A DNA stretch of 14,417 bases, taken from assembly GCA_964544765.1 (NCBI GenBank), contig CAZJDM010000120.1:1-14417 (forward strand). Reading direction: 5' to 3'. Made by a program: the position numbers and the translations under genes. Every line of letters begins with the position of its first letter. Position 1 is the first letter of the stretch. Below the pieces are notes generated by a model that ran no database searches, was not told where the DNA came from, and saw only the letters and a list, made by a program, of their open reading frames with translations. This document shows positions 7,513 to 13,706 of the stretch, in pieces. The stretch comes from CAZJDM01 sp964544765 (lineage in GTDB: Bacteria; Bdellovibrionota_B; Oligoflexia; CAYFLR01).

Positions 7513-7531
7513 ATTTCAGATTATCTGAAAT
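7513..7531. promoter_or_regulatory. Perfect 19-bp palindrome, candidate operator
   Basis: ATTTCAGATTATCTGAAAT is a perfect inverted repeat around a central T (9-bp arms). It lies between the divergent NHL-lipoprotein and acidic-lipoprotein genes, about 75 bases before the latter's start. The tight spacing suits a dimeric repressor better than a terminator, and no T-run follows. Confidence 0.55.
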
Positions 7532-7593
7532 AATATTTCCTCTAAATAAAATTCATGATTGACCGATCATTAAAAAAAAGAAAATCAAAATTT

Positions 7594-7599
7594 AGGAGG
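7594..7599 (+). promoter_or_regulatory. Strong Shine-Dalgarno fixing the start of the acidic lipoprotein
   Basis: AGGAGG lies 6 bases before the ATG at 7606. An earlier in-frame ATG at 7555 lacks such a site and would put a run of basic residues before the signal peptide, so 7606 is preferred. Confidence 0.85.
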
Positions 7600-7605
7600 C
7601 TTAGT

Positions 7606-9381
7606 ATGATTATCTTTCGGATTATAATGGTTGCAAGTTTGTTATTAATGGCAGTTCAATTGATACCTTCTTGTAAGGAAGACTTAAAAGATGAAGAAGA
7701 AAAGAAATCTCTGACCACTGAGACTGAGGAATCTCTTAATAACGATACAAGTTCAGATGAGCTAAATAACAATAATTCGGATGAAGGAGAAGAAGAAGCG
7801 AAAAGCAATCCTGATGTTCAAGAGAAATCAGTAGGTGGAATGCCGTCATCATCTGATGCGGCAAATTTGATATCAATTGAAGCCGATGATGCCGATGATG
7901 CCGTCGCAAATATTTTTGCTATTACCGGTGCACTGAATTTAGGATTATCTACTTTTGGAGCAAATTTAGTTGATAGTGAGAATGGCGGTGGTGGAGGTGG
8001 TGTGGAAAACTTGTTTCAATTTGCCAGTATATTTGGAATGGTTTTTGATATGGTCGCTAATCCCGCAAAATGTAATTTTAAACTAATATTAAAGGATATT
8101 AACGGAGATGATCTACCTTTAAGGAGTCATCCAGAATTACCTATCTATTTTCGTGATGGTTACGGAACTTTTGGGGTCGGAGATGAGGGTTCGACTACGT
8201 GTCCAGAAAAATCTGAAGTTGTTAAATGGGCCAAGCAAGTTGGCTTAATGGCCCGAGATGAGGATACTCCTACTGGAAAGCCAGCAGATGATGTGTTTTA
8301 TCTACCTACCAGACTAGTCATTTATAGTTTAGAAGAGGGTAAAATAAAATGGCAAATAATATTCTTTCCGAAAGACTTTATTGGCAAAATAGCCCAGAGG
8401 TTTCCTCATTTCAAAGGATTAGTTGATAATGAGAATCTGGATCAAAAAGCATTCTATGGAATACATGAAGGGGTAGGTCAAGATCTTGGAGATGATGAAA
8501 CTAAAACATCTGGAAAAGGAGAAATGTTTGTTGATTGGGATGCTCTTAGTCGAGTAATGAGTTTACTTCAAGGTTTAGATGTTGATGAGAAGAACCAAAG
8601 TGGGGATAATGGTCAAGCAAATAATGAAGGTGATGAGGATGATGAAGATATGCCTACAGGTATAATAAAAGTTCAATATGATTTTAATAGTGATCCAAAC
8701 AGTTATACTGTTAGATTTTTAGAAGGATTTAGTTTTCCAATGGGTGGTGATAATGATGGCCCTCCTTTTATAAACGAAGTTGATACGACGATCTATCGAG
8801 CGGCAAATGGTGAGAATTATATGCATTTTATGACAAATAAAGCTTTTGGTGATCCTGGAGCGCAATCAGGCGATCCAGGTCCTTTAGGTAAGGTGCAAAT
8901 ATGTTATCCTTGTTCGGGAGGACAGTGTTTGTTTGATGAGACGTATGTAAGAGATATTGCTGTTTCGGATTATTTGACTGATCCTTCGGAAATTCATCTT
9001 CAATTATTATGGAAAGAAAGGGATATAGGTGACTCGGTCCCAGATGATTATATAATATCATTAGTCGCAACCAAGGGAGGTCCTTACATCTATGGGAATA
9101 TTGAACTTCAGGGCGGTAGAAAGGATGGAACCTCATCGGTCGTTTTTCGTATGAAGAGTCCGGTTTGTGATAGTATTACCTCCTTTCCTCTTACTGTGGA
9201 TATGGGGGGGAATGTTTGGACCCTAATTGATGAAGATGGCTTCACCAATATGAAAATGTCCGGCGAAGATATGGGTGGTTTATTAGGTAAAACTGAGGTT
9301 TTATCTGAATTTCCAATCTTTGAAAAATTTAAAATAATTGATCCTACTGATGAAGATGCAGATGCTTTAATTGTCGAATGA
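7606..9381 (+). CDS. Large acidic lipoprotein of unknown function
   Basis: No family is recognised. From the AGGAGG-supported ATG it has 591 residues. A hydrophobic leader (MIIFRIIMVASLLLMAVQLI) runs into PSC, giving a probable lipidated C23; proline at -2 is atypical for a lipobox. Residues 24-75 are a low-complexity Glu/Asp/Asn/Ser tether. Residues 98-151 are hydrophobic and glycine-rich, split by six consecutive glycines (127-132), and could associate with membrane or pack as a helical hairpin. The rest appears globular and beta-rich, interrupted by a second strongly acidic stretch (about 339-350, GDEDDEDMP). A C-x2-C-x4-C cluster (433, 436, 441) plus a few single cysteines may form disulfides or bind metal. 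The many D/N/G-rich loops suggest calcium binding, which is inference. It is divergent from the NHL lipoprotein, with a shared control region that holds a perfect palindrome. It may start further upstream only if the strong ribosome site is ignored. Confidence 0.8.
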   Translation: MIIFRIIMVASLLLMAVQLIPSCKEDLKDEEEKKSLTTETEESLNNDTSSDELNNNNSDEGEEEAKSNPDVQEKSVGGMPSSSDAANLISIEADDADDAVANIFAITGALNLGLSTFGANLVDSENGGGGGGVENLFQFASIFGMVFDMVANPAKCNFKLILKDINGDDLPLRSHPELPIYFRDGYGTFGVGDEGSTTCPEKSEVVKWAKQVGLMARDEDTPTGKPADDVFYLPTRLVIYSLEEGKIKWQIIFFPKDFIGKIAQRFPHFKGLVDNENLDQKAFYGIHEGVGQDLGDDETKTSGKGEMFVDWDALSRVMSLLQGLDVDEKNQSGDNGQANNEGDEDDEDMPTGIIKVQYDFNSDPNSYTVRFLEGFSFPMGGDNDGPPFINEVDTTIYRAANGENYMHFMTNKAFGDPGAQSGDPGPLGKVQICYPCSGGQCLFDETYVRDIAVSDYLTDPSEIHLQLLWKERDIGDSVPDDYIISLVATKGGPYIYGNIELQGGRKDGTSSVVFRMKSPVCDSITSFPLTVDMGGNVWTLIDEDGFTNMKMSGEDMGGLLGKTEVLSEFPIFEKFKIIDPTDEDADALIVE

Positions 9382-9418
9382 TTAGTTGATGCGAAACGAG
9401 TGCACCATCGGCGCTTTT

Positions 9419-9460
9419 AGCTCTTAGCATTCAGATTATAGCACTCAGCATTCAGCATTT
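9419..9460. repeat. Six degenerate heptamer repeats
   Basis: The run reads AGCTCTT, AGCATTC, AGATTAT, AGCACTC, AGCATTC, AGCATTT in perfect 7-base register. It fills the gap between two convergent genes (acidic lipoprotein and cheW). Similar heptamer runs are known as variable intergenic repeats in other bacteria. It is not CRISPR: there are no spacers. Confidence 0.8.
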
Positions 9461-9467
9461 AACTTTT

Positions 9468-9944
9468 TCATGTTATAGTATTTAGTAATTTTTGGGATTC
9501 TAGTATTACCATAAGTTCATTTTTCAGTTTACAAACTCCTTTAACTAATTCTGGAGGCATCTTTCTTCTTTCTTTGGTTGTTTTACTTAAAGTTTCAAGA
9601 TTTTCCATTTTTCTTCGATCTTGAATTTGATTCGGGGTAATCTCGGTCTTGTGTCCCATTTTGTCAACTAAAACACCAAATGATTCAGCAACTGGTGATT
9701 TAAAAATAATTACTTTTTTATTTTTATTACTTTTATCAATTTTATCAATACAGTCATCCTGATATCCAAGTATGGATTTAAGATTTAAAATAATGTTGAT
9801 ATGGTCATTGATATTTAAATAACCACAGACTGAATCGGGAGCATGACTGATGGGGTTAAATATTAATTCATCATTAATTTCTTTGACATCAAGGGCATTA
9901 AAACCAAAAAGATGATCATTTAGATAAAAGGTACAAAATTTCAT
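9468..9944 (-). CDS. cheW: CheW-like chemotaxis coupling protein
   Basis: This 158-residue protein is the usual length of a single CheW domain, which links chemoreceptors to the CheA kinase. The order of motifs fits: an N-terminal strand pair FCTFYLNDHLFGFNALDVKEI (1-22), then the P-x-S/A-P-x-x-V-x-G-x-(L/I)-N segment (ISHAPDSVCGYLNI), hydrophobic strands INIILNLKSILG, the FGVLVDKMGHKTEI strand, and a final ELVKGVCKLKNELMVILESQKLL. The normally conserved NLRG after the first loop reads NIND, so the receptor/kinase contact may differ. It also carries a charged insertion (RRKMENLETLSKTTKERRKM). ATG has GGGGGAG 6 bases upstream. No other chemotaxis genes are visible, so it is an orphan here; it is divergent from the carboxypeptidase gene. 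Confidence 0.88.
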   Translation of the reverse strand: MKFCTFYLNDHLFGFNALDVKEINDELIFNPISHAPDSVCGYLNINDHINIILNLKSILGYQDDCIDKIDKSNKNKKVIIFKSPVAESFGVLVDKMGHKTEITPNQIQDRRKMENLETLSKTTKERRKMPPELVKGVCKLKNELMVILESQKLLNTIT

Positions 9945-10089
9945 TAATCTCCCCCATTCTTAAAAATTAAAAATTATTTATCCAATATTGTAATAGGAAA
10001 TTTTTCTAAGCAAAAGCCTAATATTTTATTTTTTTTTTCCGATCATTCTAGAGTCGAGTCAAAATAATCTATTTTTACTTTGGAATGAT

Positions 10090-11424
10090 ATGAAAATTAT
10101 TATTTTCTTAATTACCTATATTTTGTTTATCAAGTATCCTTTAGACGCTAATAGGCATCATATAGGTGAGCATAGACGTTTTGTAGATCATAGTAGAATT
10201 GAAATAAACCCTACAACTAAAACTGATTGGGAAAAAATTTATCAACACGGATTTATTATTGATCATAGAAAAGGAAATAAATTTATAATATATGCGAATA
10301 AAAAAGATTTGAAATGGCTAGATGAACAAGGAATACAATATTGGGAGCTAAGAGATGAAGTAATAAGGCGCCAAGGTTATTTAACTTATGAACAATTAAC
10401 TCAAAAACTAAAACAAATAGTTAGTCAAAATTCCCATATAGCCAAATTAATTAGTATTGGCAAAACGGTAGAGGGTAGAGAAATGTGGTTTGTAAAGTTG
10501 TCAGATCAAGTGGAGATAGATCAGCCTGAACCTGAGGTTAAGTTAGTAGGAAATATGCACGGTAATGAAGTTGCTGGTCAAGAAATATTAAGTCGGTTTA
10601 TTAAATATTTAACTGATAATTATGGGATTGACGATAATATCACTCAAATTATTGATGAGACTGAGATTTGGATAATGCCCAATATGAATCCGGATGGTAC
10701 TCATGCAGGTATTAGAGCCAATGCCCAAGGCATCGATTTGAATAGAGACTTCCCTTTTATTTTTGAACAGGCTTCAGGAAATATCAATCATGCGGTTGAG
10801 ACCATACATATGATAGAGTTTTCCAATTTGCGGAACTTTATTTTATCAGCAAACTTGCATGGAGGAGCTGTTGTAGTAAATTATCCCTGGGATTCGAAAG
10901 TTGATCAAATACCTGACTATGAAGTAGCCGTTCAAATAGCTAAGGATTATGCAATACTGAATGATCCAATGTATCAATCAGTCTATTTTGATGATGGAAT
11001 TACTAACGGGTATCAATGGTATGAAATTTGGGGAAGTATGCAGGATTGGAACTATTATTGGAAGAATTGTTTGTCCTTTACCTTAGAAGTTAGTGAATTA
11101 AAATGGCCGGCTTTTGAAACCATTGAATTTTTATGGAACGATAATAAGGATTCACTGATTTCTATGGTATCAATTGTTCATAAAGGATTAAAAGGTGTGG
11201 TGGTTGACGAGGTTACTGGAATTCCGGTTGCGGCCAATATTTGGGTTCACGGTATTGATAGAATAATCTATAATGCTATGCCGCAAGGTGAATTTACATT
11301 GTTGCTGACTGAAGGTAATTATAATGTAGTTTTTCAAAGTCAGGGTTATATTTCAAAAGAGATTTCTGTTGAAATTGATGGACAGTGGAACCAAGTAATT
11401 GAGGTTGAATTAACTAGAGAATAA
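10090..11424 (+). CDS. Secreted M14 zinc carboxypeptidase with C-terminal regulatory-like domain
   Basis: This is a 444-residue metallocarboxypeptidase that removes C-terminal residues from peptides. A signal peptide (about 1-20) is followed by a roughly 75-residue propeptide-like region. The catalytic domain (about 97-365) shows the zinc ligands H157 and E160 (NMHGNE) and H257 (NLHGG). It also has MNPDG (199-203) with R209, the LNRD block (217-220), and the catalytic glutamate E333 in FTLEVSE followed by KWP. That last pattern resembles the carboxypeptidase N/E branch (VELSCEKFP in carboxypeptidase E). In agreement, the C-terminus (about 366-444, GLKGVVVDEVTGIPVAANI...EGNYNVVFQSQGY) is a carboxypeptidase-regulatory-like beta-sandwich, as in the same branch. 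It probably works in the periplasm or is secreted, so roles in peptide scavenging or surface protein trimming are possible. The ribosome site (TTGGAAT) is weak. It is a single gene, divergent from cheW. Confidence 0.93.
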   Translation: MKIIIFLITYILFIKYPLDANRHHIGEHRRFVDHSRIEINPTTKTDWEKIYQHGFIIDHRKGNKFIIYANKKDLKWLDEQGIQYWELRDEVIRRQGYLTYEQLTQKLKQIVSQNSHIAKLISIGKTVEGREMWFVKLSDQVEIDQPEPEVKLVGNMHGNEVAGQEILSRFIKYLTDNYGIDDNITQIIDETEIWIMPNMNPDGTHAGIRANAQGIDLNRDFPFIFEQASGNINHAVETIHMIEFSNLRNFILSANLHGGAVVVNYPWDSKVDQIPDYEVAVQIAKDYAILNDPMYQSVYFDDGITNGYQWYEIWGSMQDWNYYWKNCLSFTLEVSELKWPAFETIEFLWNDNKDSLISMVSIVHKGLKGVVVDEVTGIPVAANIWVHGIDRIIYNAMPQGEFTLLLTEGNYNVVFQSQGYISKEISVEIDGQWNQVIEVELTRE

Positions 11425-11499
11425 AATGTTTATTTCTCTGGTTTTTCGAATATTCTATTAATTATTATTGGACTAAATTAAATTAAGAAGCTATAAAAT

Positions 11500-11526
11500 C
11501 TTTGTAAAAAGCTACAAAGCTTGTAG
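11500..11526. repeat. Two overlapping, mutually exclusive hairpins
   Basis: CTTTGTA (11500-11506) pairs with TACAAAG (11513-11519). The bases CTACAA (11512-11517) can instead pair with TTGTAG (11521-11526). The structures cannot form together. They lie about 75-100 bases before the SCP-2 gene and might act as an attenuator-like switch or simply as a weak terminator of the carboxypeptidase gene. Confidence 0.4.
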
Positions 11527-11599
11527 AGATATTGTGATTGTGTTTGAATAATTTTACGACATTTATAACATTTATTAATGTAATGTGAGGTATATGTAT

Positions 11600-11941
11600 A
11601 TGAGTATCGAGCTTTTTTTTCAGCAACGTTTACCGGCGGCATATAAGAAAATGCTTGAACAGGTTGAAATCGAAAATGATATAGCTAGCGCTGTCTTTGC
11701 TTTCAATATTCTGGATGCTGATGATGCACAATGGCTTATTAAAGTCGATGGAGAAAATGTTGAGGTAAAAAGAGGTGAGGAGGGTGAAGCCGATTGTAAA
11801 GTGTCTATGAAGGAAGATGTTTTATTTAAACTAATGGAAAAAAGGTTAAATATAGTTCTGGCTTTTACTTTTGGCAAAATAAAAATCGAGGGATCAACCT
11901 CAAAATTACTTTTGTTTAAGGATATTTTGGGTTATTTATAG
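11600..11941 (+). CDS. SCP-2-like sterol/lipid-binding domain protein
   Basis: This is a single-domain protein of 113 residues, the usual size of an SCP-2 fold that binds lipids in a hydrophobic tunnel. Typical features are an N-terminal amphipathic helix, then strands IASAVFAFNILD and AQWLIKVDGENVEV, followed by EADCKVSMKEDVLFKLMEKR, the hallmark D-C-x-(V/I)-x-M-x-x-x-x-(L/F) stretch. Next come AFTFGKIKIEG and a final helix with LLLFKDIL. The start is chosen at 11600 (MSIELF) because TGAGG ends 9 bases upstream; GTG at 11585 and ATG at 11594 are also in frame. No membrane segment or signal peptide is present, so it is cytoplasmic. The ligand is unknown. It converges with the cysteine-synthase-like gene, with 25 bases between stops. 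Confidence 0.82.
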   Translation: MSIELFFQQRLPAAYKKMLEQVEIENDIASAVFAFNILDADDAQWLIKVDGENVEVKRGEEGEADCKVSMKEDVLFKLMEKRLNIVLAFTFGKIKIEGSTSKLLLFKDILGYL

Positions 11942-11966
11942 GTAACTCGCCAATAAGTGCTCTTAC

Positions 11967-12626
11967 TCAATGTATGTCATGTAAACTGGCCACAGATGAG
12001 TGCCTTTCTCCGGTATCAAAGCTAAAAGTTAGTATTTTACTGCCGTCCTTTATTTGCGGTAGTCGCTTATTTATAGCAGCCAAAACCGCACCAGTGGATA
12101 TCCCTACAAAAAGACCCTCTTCTTTAGCACAGCGCATAGCGTAATCGAAGGATTCTTGCTCGTTAACCTGAATAATATCATCTAATAGGTCCGTTTTTAA
12201 AGTGGACCGAATGAATCCGGAGCCAATTCTTTGTATTGCACGGCTATTGGGTGGATCTCTATTGATGATAGGTGTGTCTTCCGGTTCAACAGCTATAACT
12301 TTCAAATTAGACATTTCTTCTTTTAGTAGAGTGCATGCGGTTATGTGTCCACCAGTACCTACACCGGTGATAATATAATCAATTTCTTCCATAAAATTAT
12401 TTTTCACTTCTTTTATATTATTTGTACTATGATTTTTAGAATTCATATATTCTGAAGGTTTAGATAAGATGCGATTTTTATATTTTGAAAGATCGAAGGA
12501 GCCGTATTTTTTTTGTTTTGAAGGTTTGAGTTTCATCCATATTTGGACATCTCGGTGTTGAAATAGACGGTTTAAAAGCACATGGGGTGTCCCATCTATA
12601 GTATCTAAAATGGTCCTTATTTTCAC
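11967..12626 (-). CDS. Shortened cysteine-synthase-like protein lacking the PLP-lysine region
   Basis: Starting at GTG (AGGAGG 7 bases upstream) it has 219 residues against roughly 310 for CysK. The N-terminus matches CysK (ILDTIDGTPHVLLNRL, 7-21; IWMKLKPS, 29-36). From about residue 80 the match resumes with IDYIITGVGTGG (82-93, the phosphate-binding loop), VIAVEPEDTPII, IQRIGSGFI, DDIIQVNEQES, EEGLFVGISTGA and FDTGERHSS (203-211). Between them about 85-90 family residues are replaced by a Lys/Asn/Ser-rich stretch. The missing part carries the S-x-K-D-R lysine that binds PLP and the T-S-G-N-T-G substrate loop. The frame is fully open, and the gene has its own good ribosome site, so it may be expressed. 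It cannot be an ordinary O-acetylserine sulfhydrylase. It follows cysE on the same strand, about 175 bases on. It could be a decaying gene, a regulatory or binding-only relative, or an artefact of a local deletion. Confidence 0.82.
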   Translation of the reverse strand: MKIRTILDTIDGTPHVLLNRLFQHRDVQIWMKLKPSKQKKYGSFDLSKYKNRILSKPSEYMNSKNHSTNNIKEVKNNFMEEIDYIITGVGTGGHITACTLLKEEMSNLKVIAVEPEDTPIINRDPPNSRAIQRIGSGFIRSTLKTDLLDDIIQVNEQESFDYAMRCAKEEGLFVGISTGAVLAAINKRLPQIKDGSKILTFSFDTGERHSSVASLHDIH

Positions 12627-12633
12627 AAGGAAT

Positions 12634-12639
12634 CCTCCT
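12634..12639 (-). promoter_or_regulatory. Shine-Dalgarno fixing the GTG start of the CysK-like gene, in a small hairpin
   Basis: On the minus strand AGGAGG lies 7 bases before GTG (12626). An ATG at 12653 lies upstream of it in frame but has no comparable site. AAGGA-GGAT-TCCTT around it is a 5-bp stem that could partly hide the ribosome site. Confidence 0.7.
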
Positions 12640-12772
12640 TCACCATTGAACATCCTGTATATCCAACTTGTTTAGATTTGCTATTGAAAAGATTTATCGT
12701 TTTTTTATCTATTAAGCAACTATTTAAGTAAAATGTGAGAAATAAGGGTGGCTTATGTAAAACACTGAAAGA

Positions 12773-12805
12773 ATGAGTGCTGTGATCTGTGTTACCAGCA
12801 CTTAT
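12773..12805. terminator. Hairpin directly at the end of cysE
   Basis: AATGAGTGCTG (12772/3-12782) faces CAGCACTTATT (12796-12806). This gives at least 7 perfect pairs, extended to about 11 with one G-U on plus-strand RNA. It overlaps the cysE stop codon. On the minus strand no long T-run follows, so it may be a weak terminator or an RNA 3' stabiliser between cysE and the CysK-like gene. Confidence 0.45.
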
Positions 12806-13614
12806 TGACTATTTACATGAGAACGAACCTTGGTTTCACTAACGCTATAAACCATTGAGTTAGGCGCGACGCTCTCGGTTAACCAAACATTACCGCCAAC
12901 TACTGTATTATTACCAATAACTGTATCCCCACCTAGTATAGTGGCATTAGAATATATTATGCAGTTATCTTCAATGGTAGGGTGTCGTTTGGTGTTGGCC
13001 ATCGATTTGTCAATGCTTAATGCTCCAAGGGTCACACCTTGGTATAGTTTAACATTATTTCCAATATGGGTTGTTTCTCCTATAACGATACCCGTTCCAT
13101 GATCGATAAAAAAAGAATCTCCTATAGTAGCTCCGGGATGAATATCAATACCTGTTTCTCGATGGGCGTATTCGGATAATATGCGCGGGAATAATGGTAC
13201 TCGTTGTTTATAAAAGTAATGGGATATACGATGTATAACTATAGCCATAAAACCTGGGTAGCTGAGAATGACTTCATCGATTTTGGTGGCCGCGGGATCT
13301 CCTTGATAAATAGCTTTAGCGTCAAGGTCAAGTTTATTACTAAGTGGTACAAGTTGTGAAATAAAACCGTGGGCGATTTTAGATGCCAATGATCCTTTTT
13401 CTAATTTTACTGTTTTTAATATTTCTTCCAAAATTTTTTCAGTTTGTTCAATTTTAGCCATTGTTTTAAGGCGGGAAGAAATAACACCTGTATGTATTTG
13501 AGGGTAAAGTAGAGCGATTATATCGTCGGCCAGTTGCTCAACTTTTTGTTTATTGATGTTGGTTTTTTTTTGTTTAGATTGTTTTTGTAATAAGTAGTCA
13601 GCAATATGTTCCAT
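12802..13614 (-). CDS. cysE: Serine O-acetyltransferase
   Basis: This enzyme makes O-acetylserine from serine and acetyl-CoA, the first step of cysteine synthesis, in the cytoplasm. The 270-residue chain has an N-terminal helical domain with D-P-A-A (106-109) and VIHRISHYFY (126-135), then the left-handed beta-helix with hexapeptide turns. Key residues are visible: IDIHPGATIGDSFFIDHGTG with catalytic D171/H172, IVIGETTHIG, QGVTLGAL, and KRHP with H211. The chain ends ...VRSHVNSQ; it lacks the C-terminal isoleucine that inserts into CysK in the classical cysteine synthase complex. It has AGAGGT 5 bases before ATG. The 71-base gap to the upstream gene is filled by tandem repeats that also provide this ribosome site. 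It is probably co-transcribed with the upstream beta-rich gene and perhaps with the CysK-like gene downstream. Confidence 0.95.
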   Translation of the reverse strand: MEHIADYLLQKQSKQKKTNINKQKVEQLADDIIALLYPQIHTGVISSRLKTMAKIEQTEKILEEILKTVKLEKGSLASKIAHGFISQLVPLSNKLDLDAKAIYQGDPAATKIDEVILSYPGFMAIVIHRISHYFYKQRVPLFPRILSEYAHRETGIDIHPGATIGDSFFIDHGTGIVIGETTHIGNNVKLYQGVTLGALSIDKSMANTKRHPTIEDNCIIYSNATILGGDTVIGNNTVVGGNVWLTESVAPNSMVYSVSETKVRSHVNSQ

Positions 13615-13623
13615 ATTTACCTC

Positions 13624-13706
13624 TTAACGGATTACCTGCGCTTTTAAATGAATTATCTGCGCCTTAAATAAATCCTTTGCACCTTTTAATGGATTACCTG
13701 CACTTT
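13624..13706 (-). repeat. Four degenerate ~21-bp tandem units repeating a stop codon region
   Basis: The units are 13624-13643, 13644-13663, 13664-13685 and 13686-13706 (20, 20, 22 and 21 bp). On the minus strand each reads roughly AAGGCGCAGGTAATCCATTAA and ends in TTAA. The outermost unit encodes the last residues KVQVIH and the TAA of the upstream gene; the other three lie between that stop and cysE. Confidence 0.85.

Noticed and set aside
7555..7605. Upstream ATG start for the acidic lipoprotein
   Set aside because: It lacks a ribosome site and adds a strongly basic stretch before the signal peptide, whereas AGGAGG sits 6 bases before the ATG at 7606.
8828..9136. Minus-strand 102-codon frame in the acidic lipoprotein
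   Set aside because: Antisense shadow of an intact gene, with no supporting signal.
9419..9460. Possible CRISPR array
   Set aside because: Repeats are 7 bases long and directly adjacent, with no spacers and no cas genes nearby.
11620..11877. Minus-strand 85-codon Ser-rich frame
   Set aside because: Antisense to the SCP-2-like gene, which has a coherent family match.
12627..12653. Upstream ATG start for the CysK-like gene
   Set aside because: The extra nine residues overlap the AGGAGG site that serves the GTG at 12626, and CysK homology starts right after that GTG.
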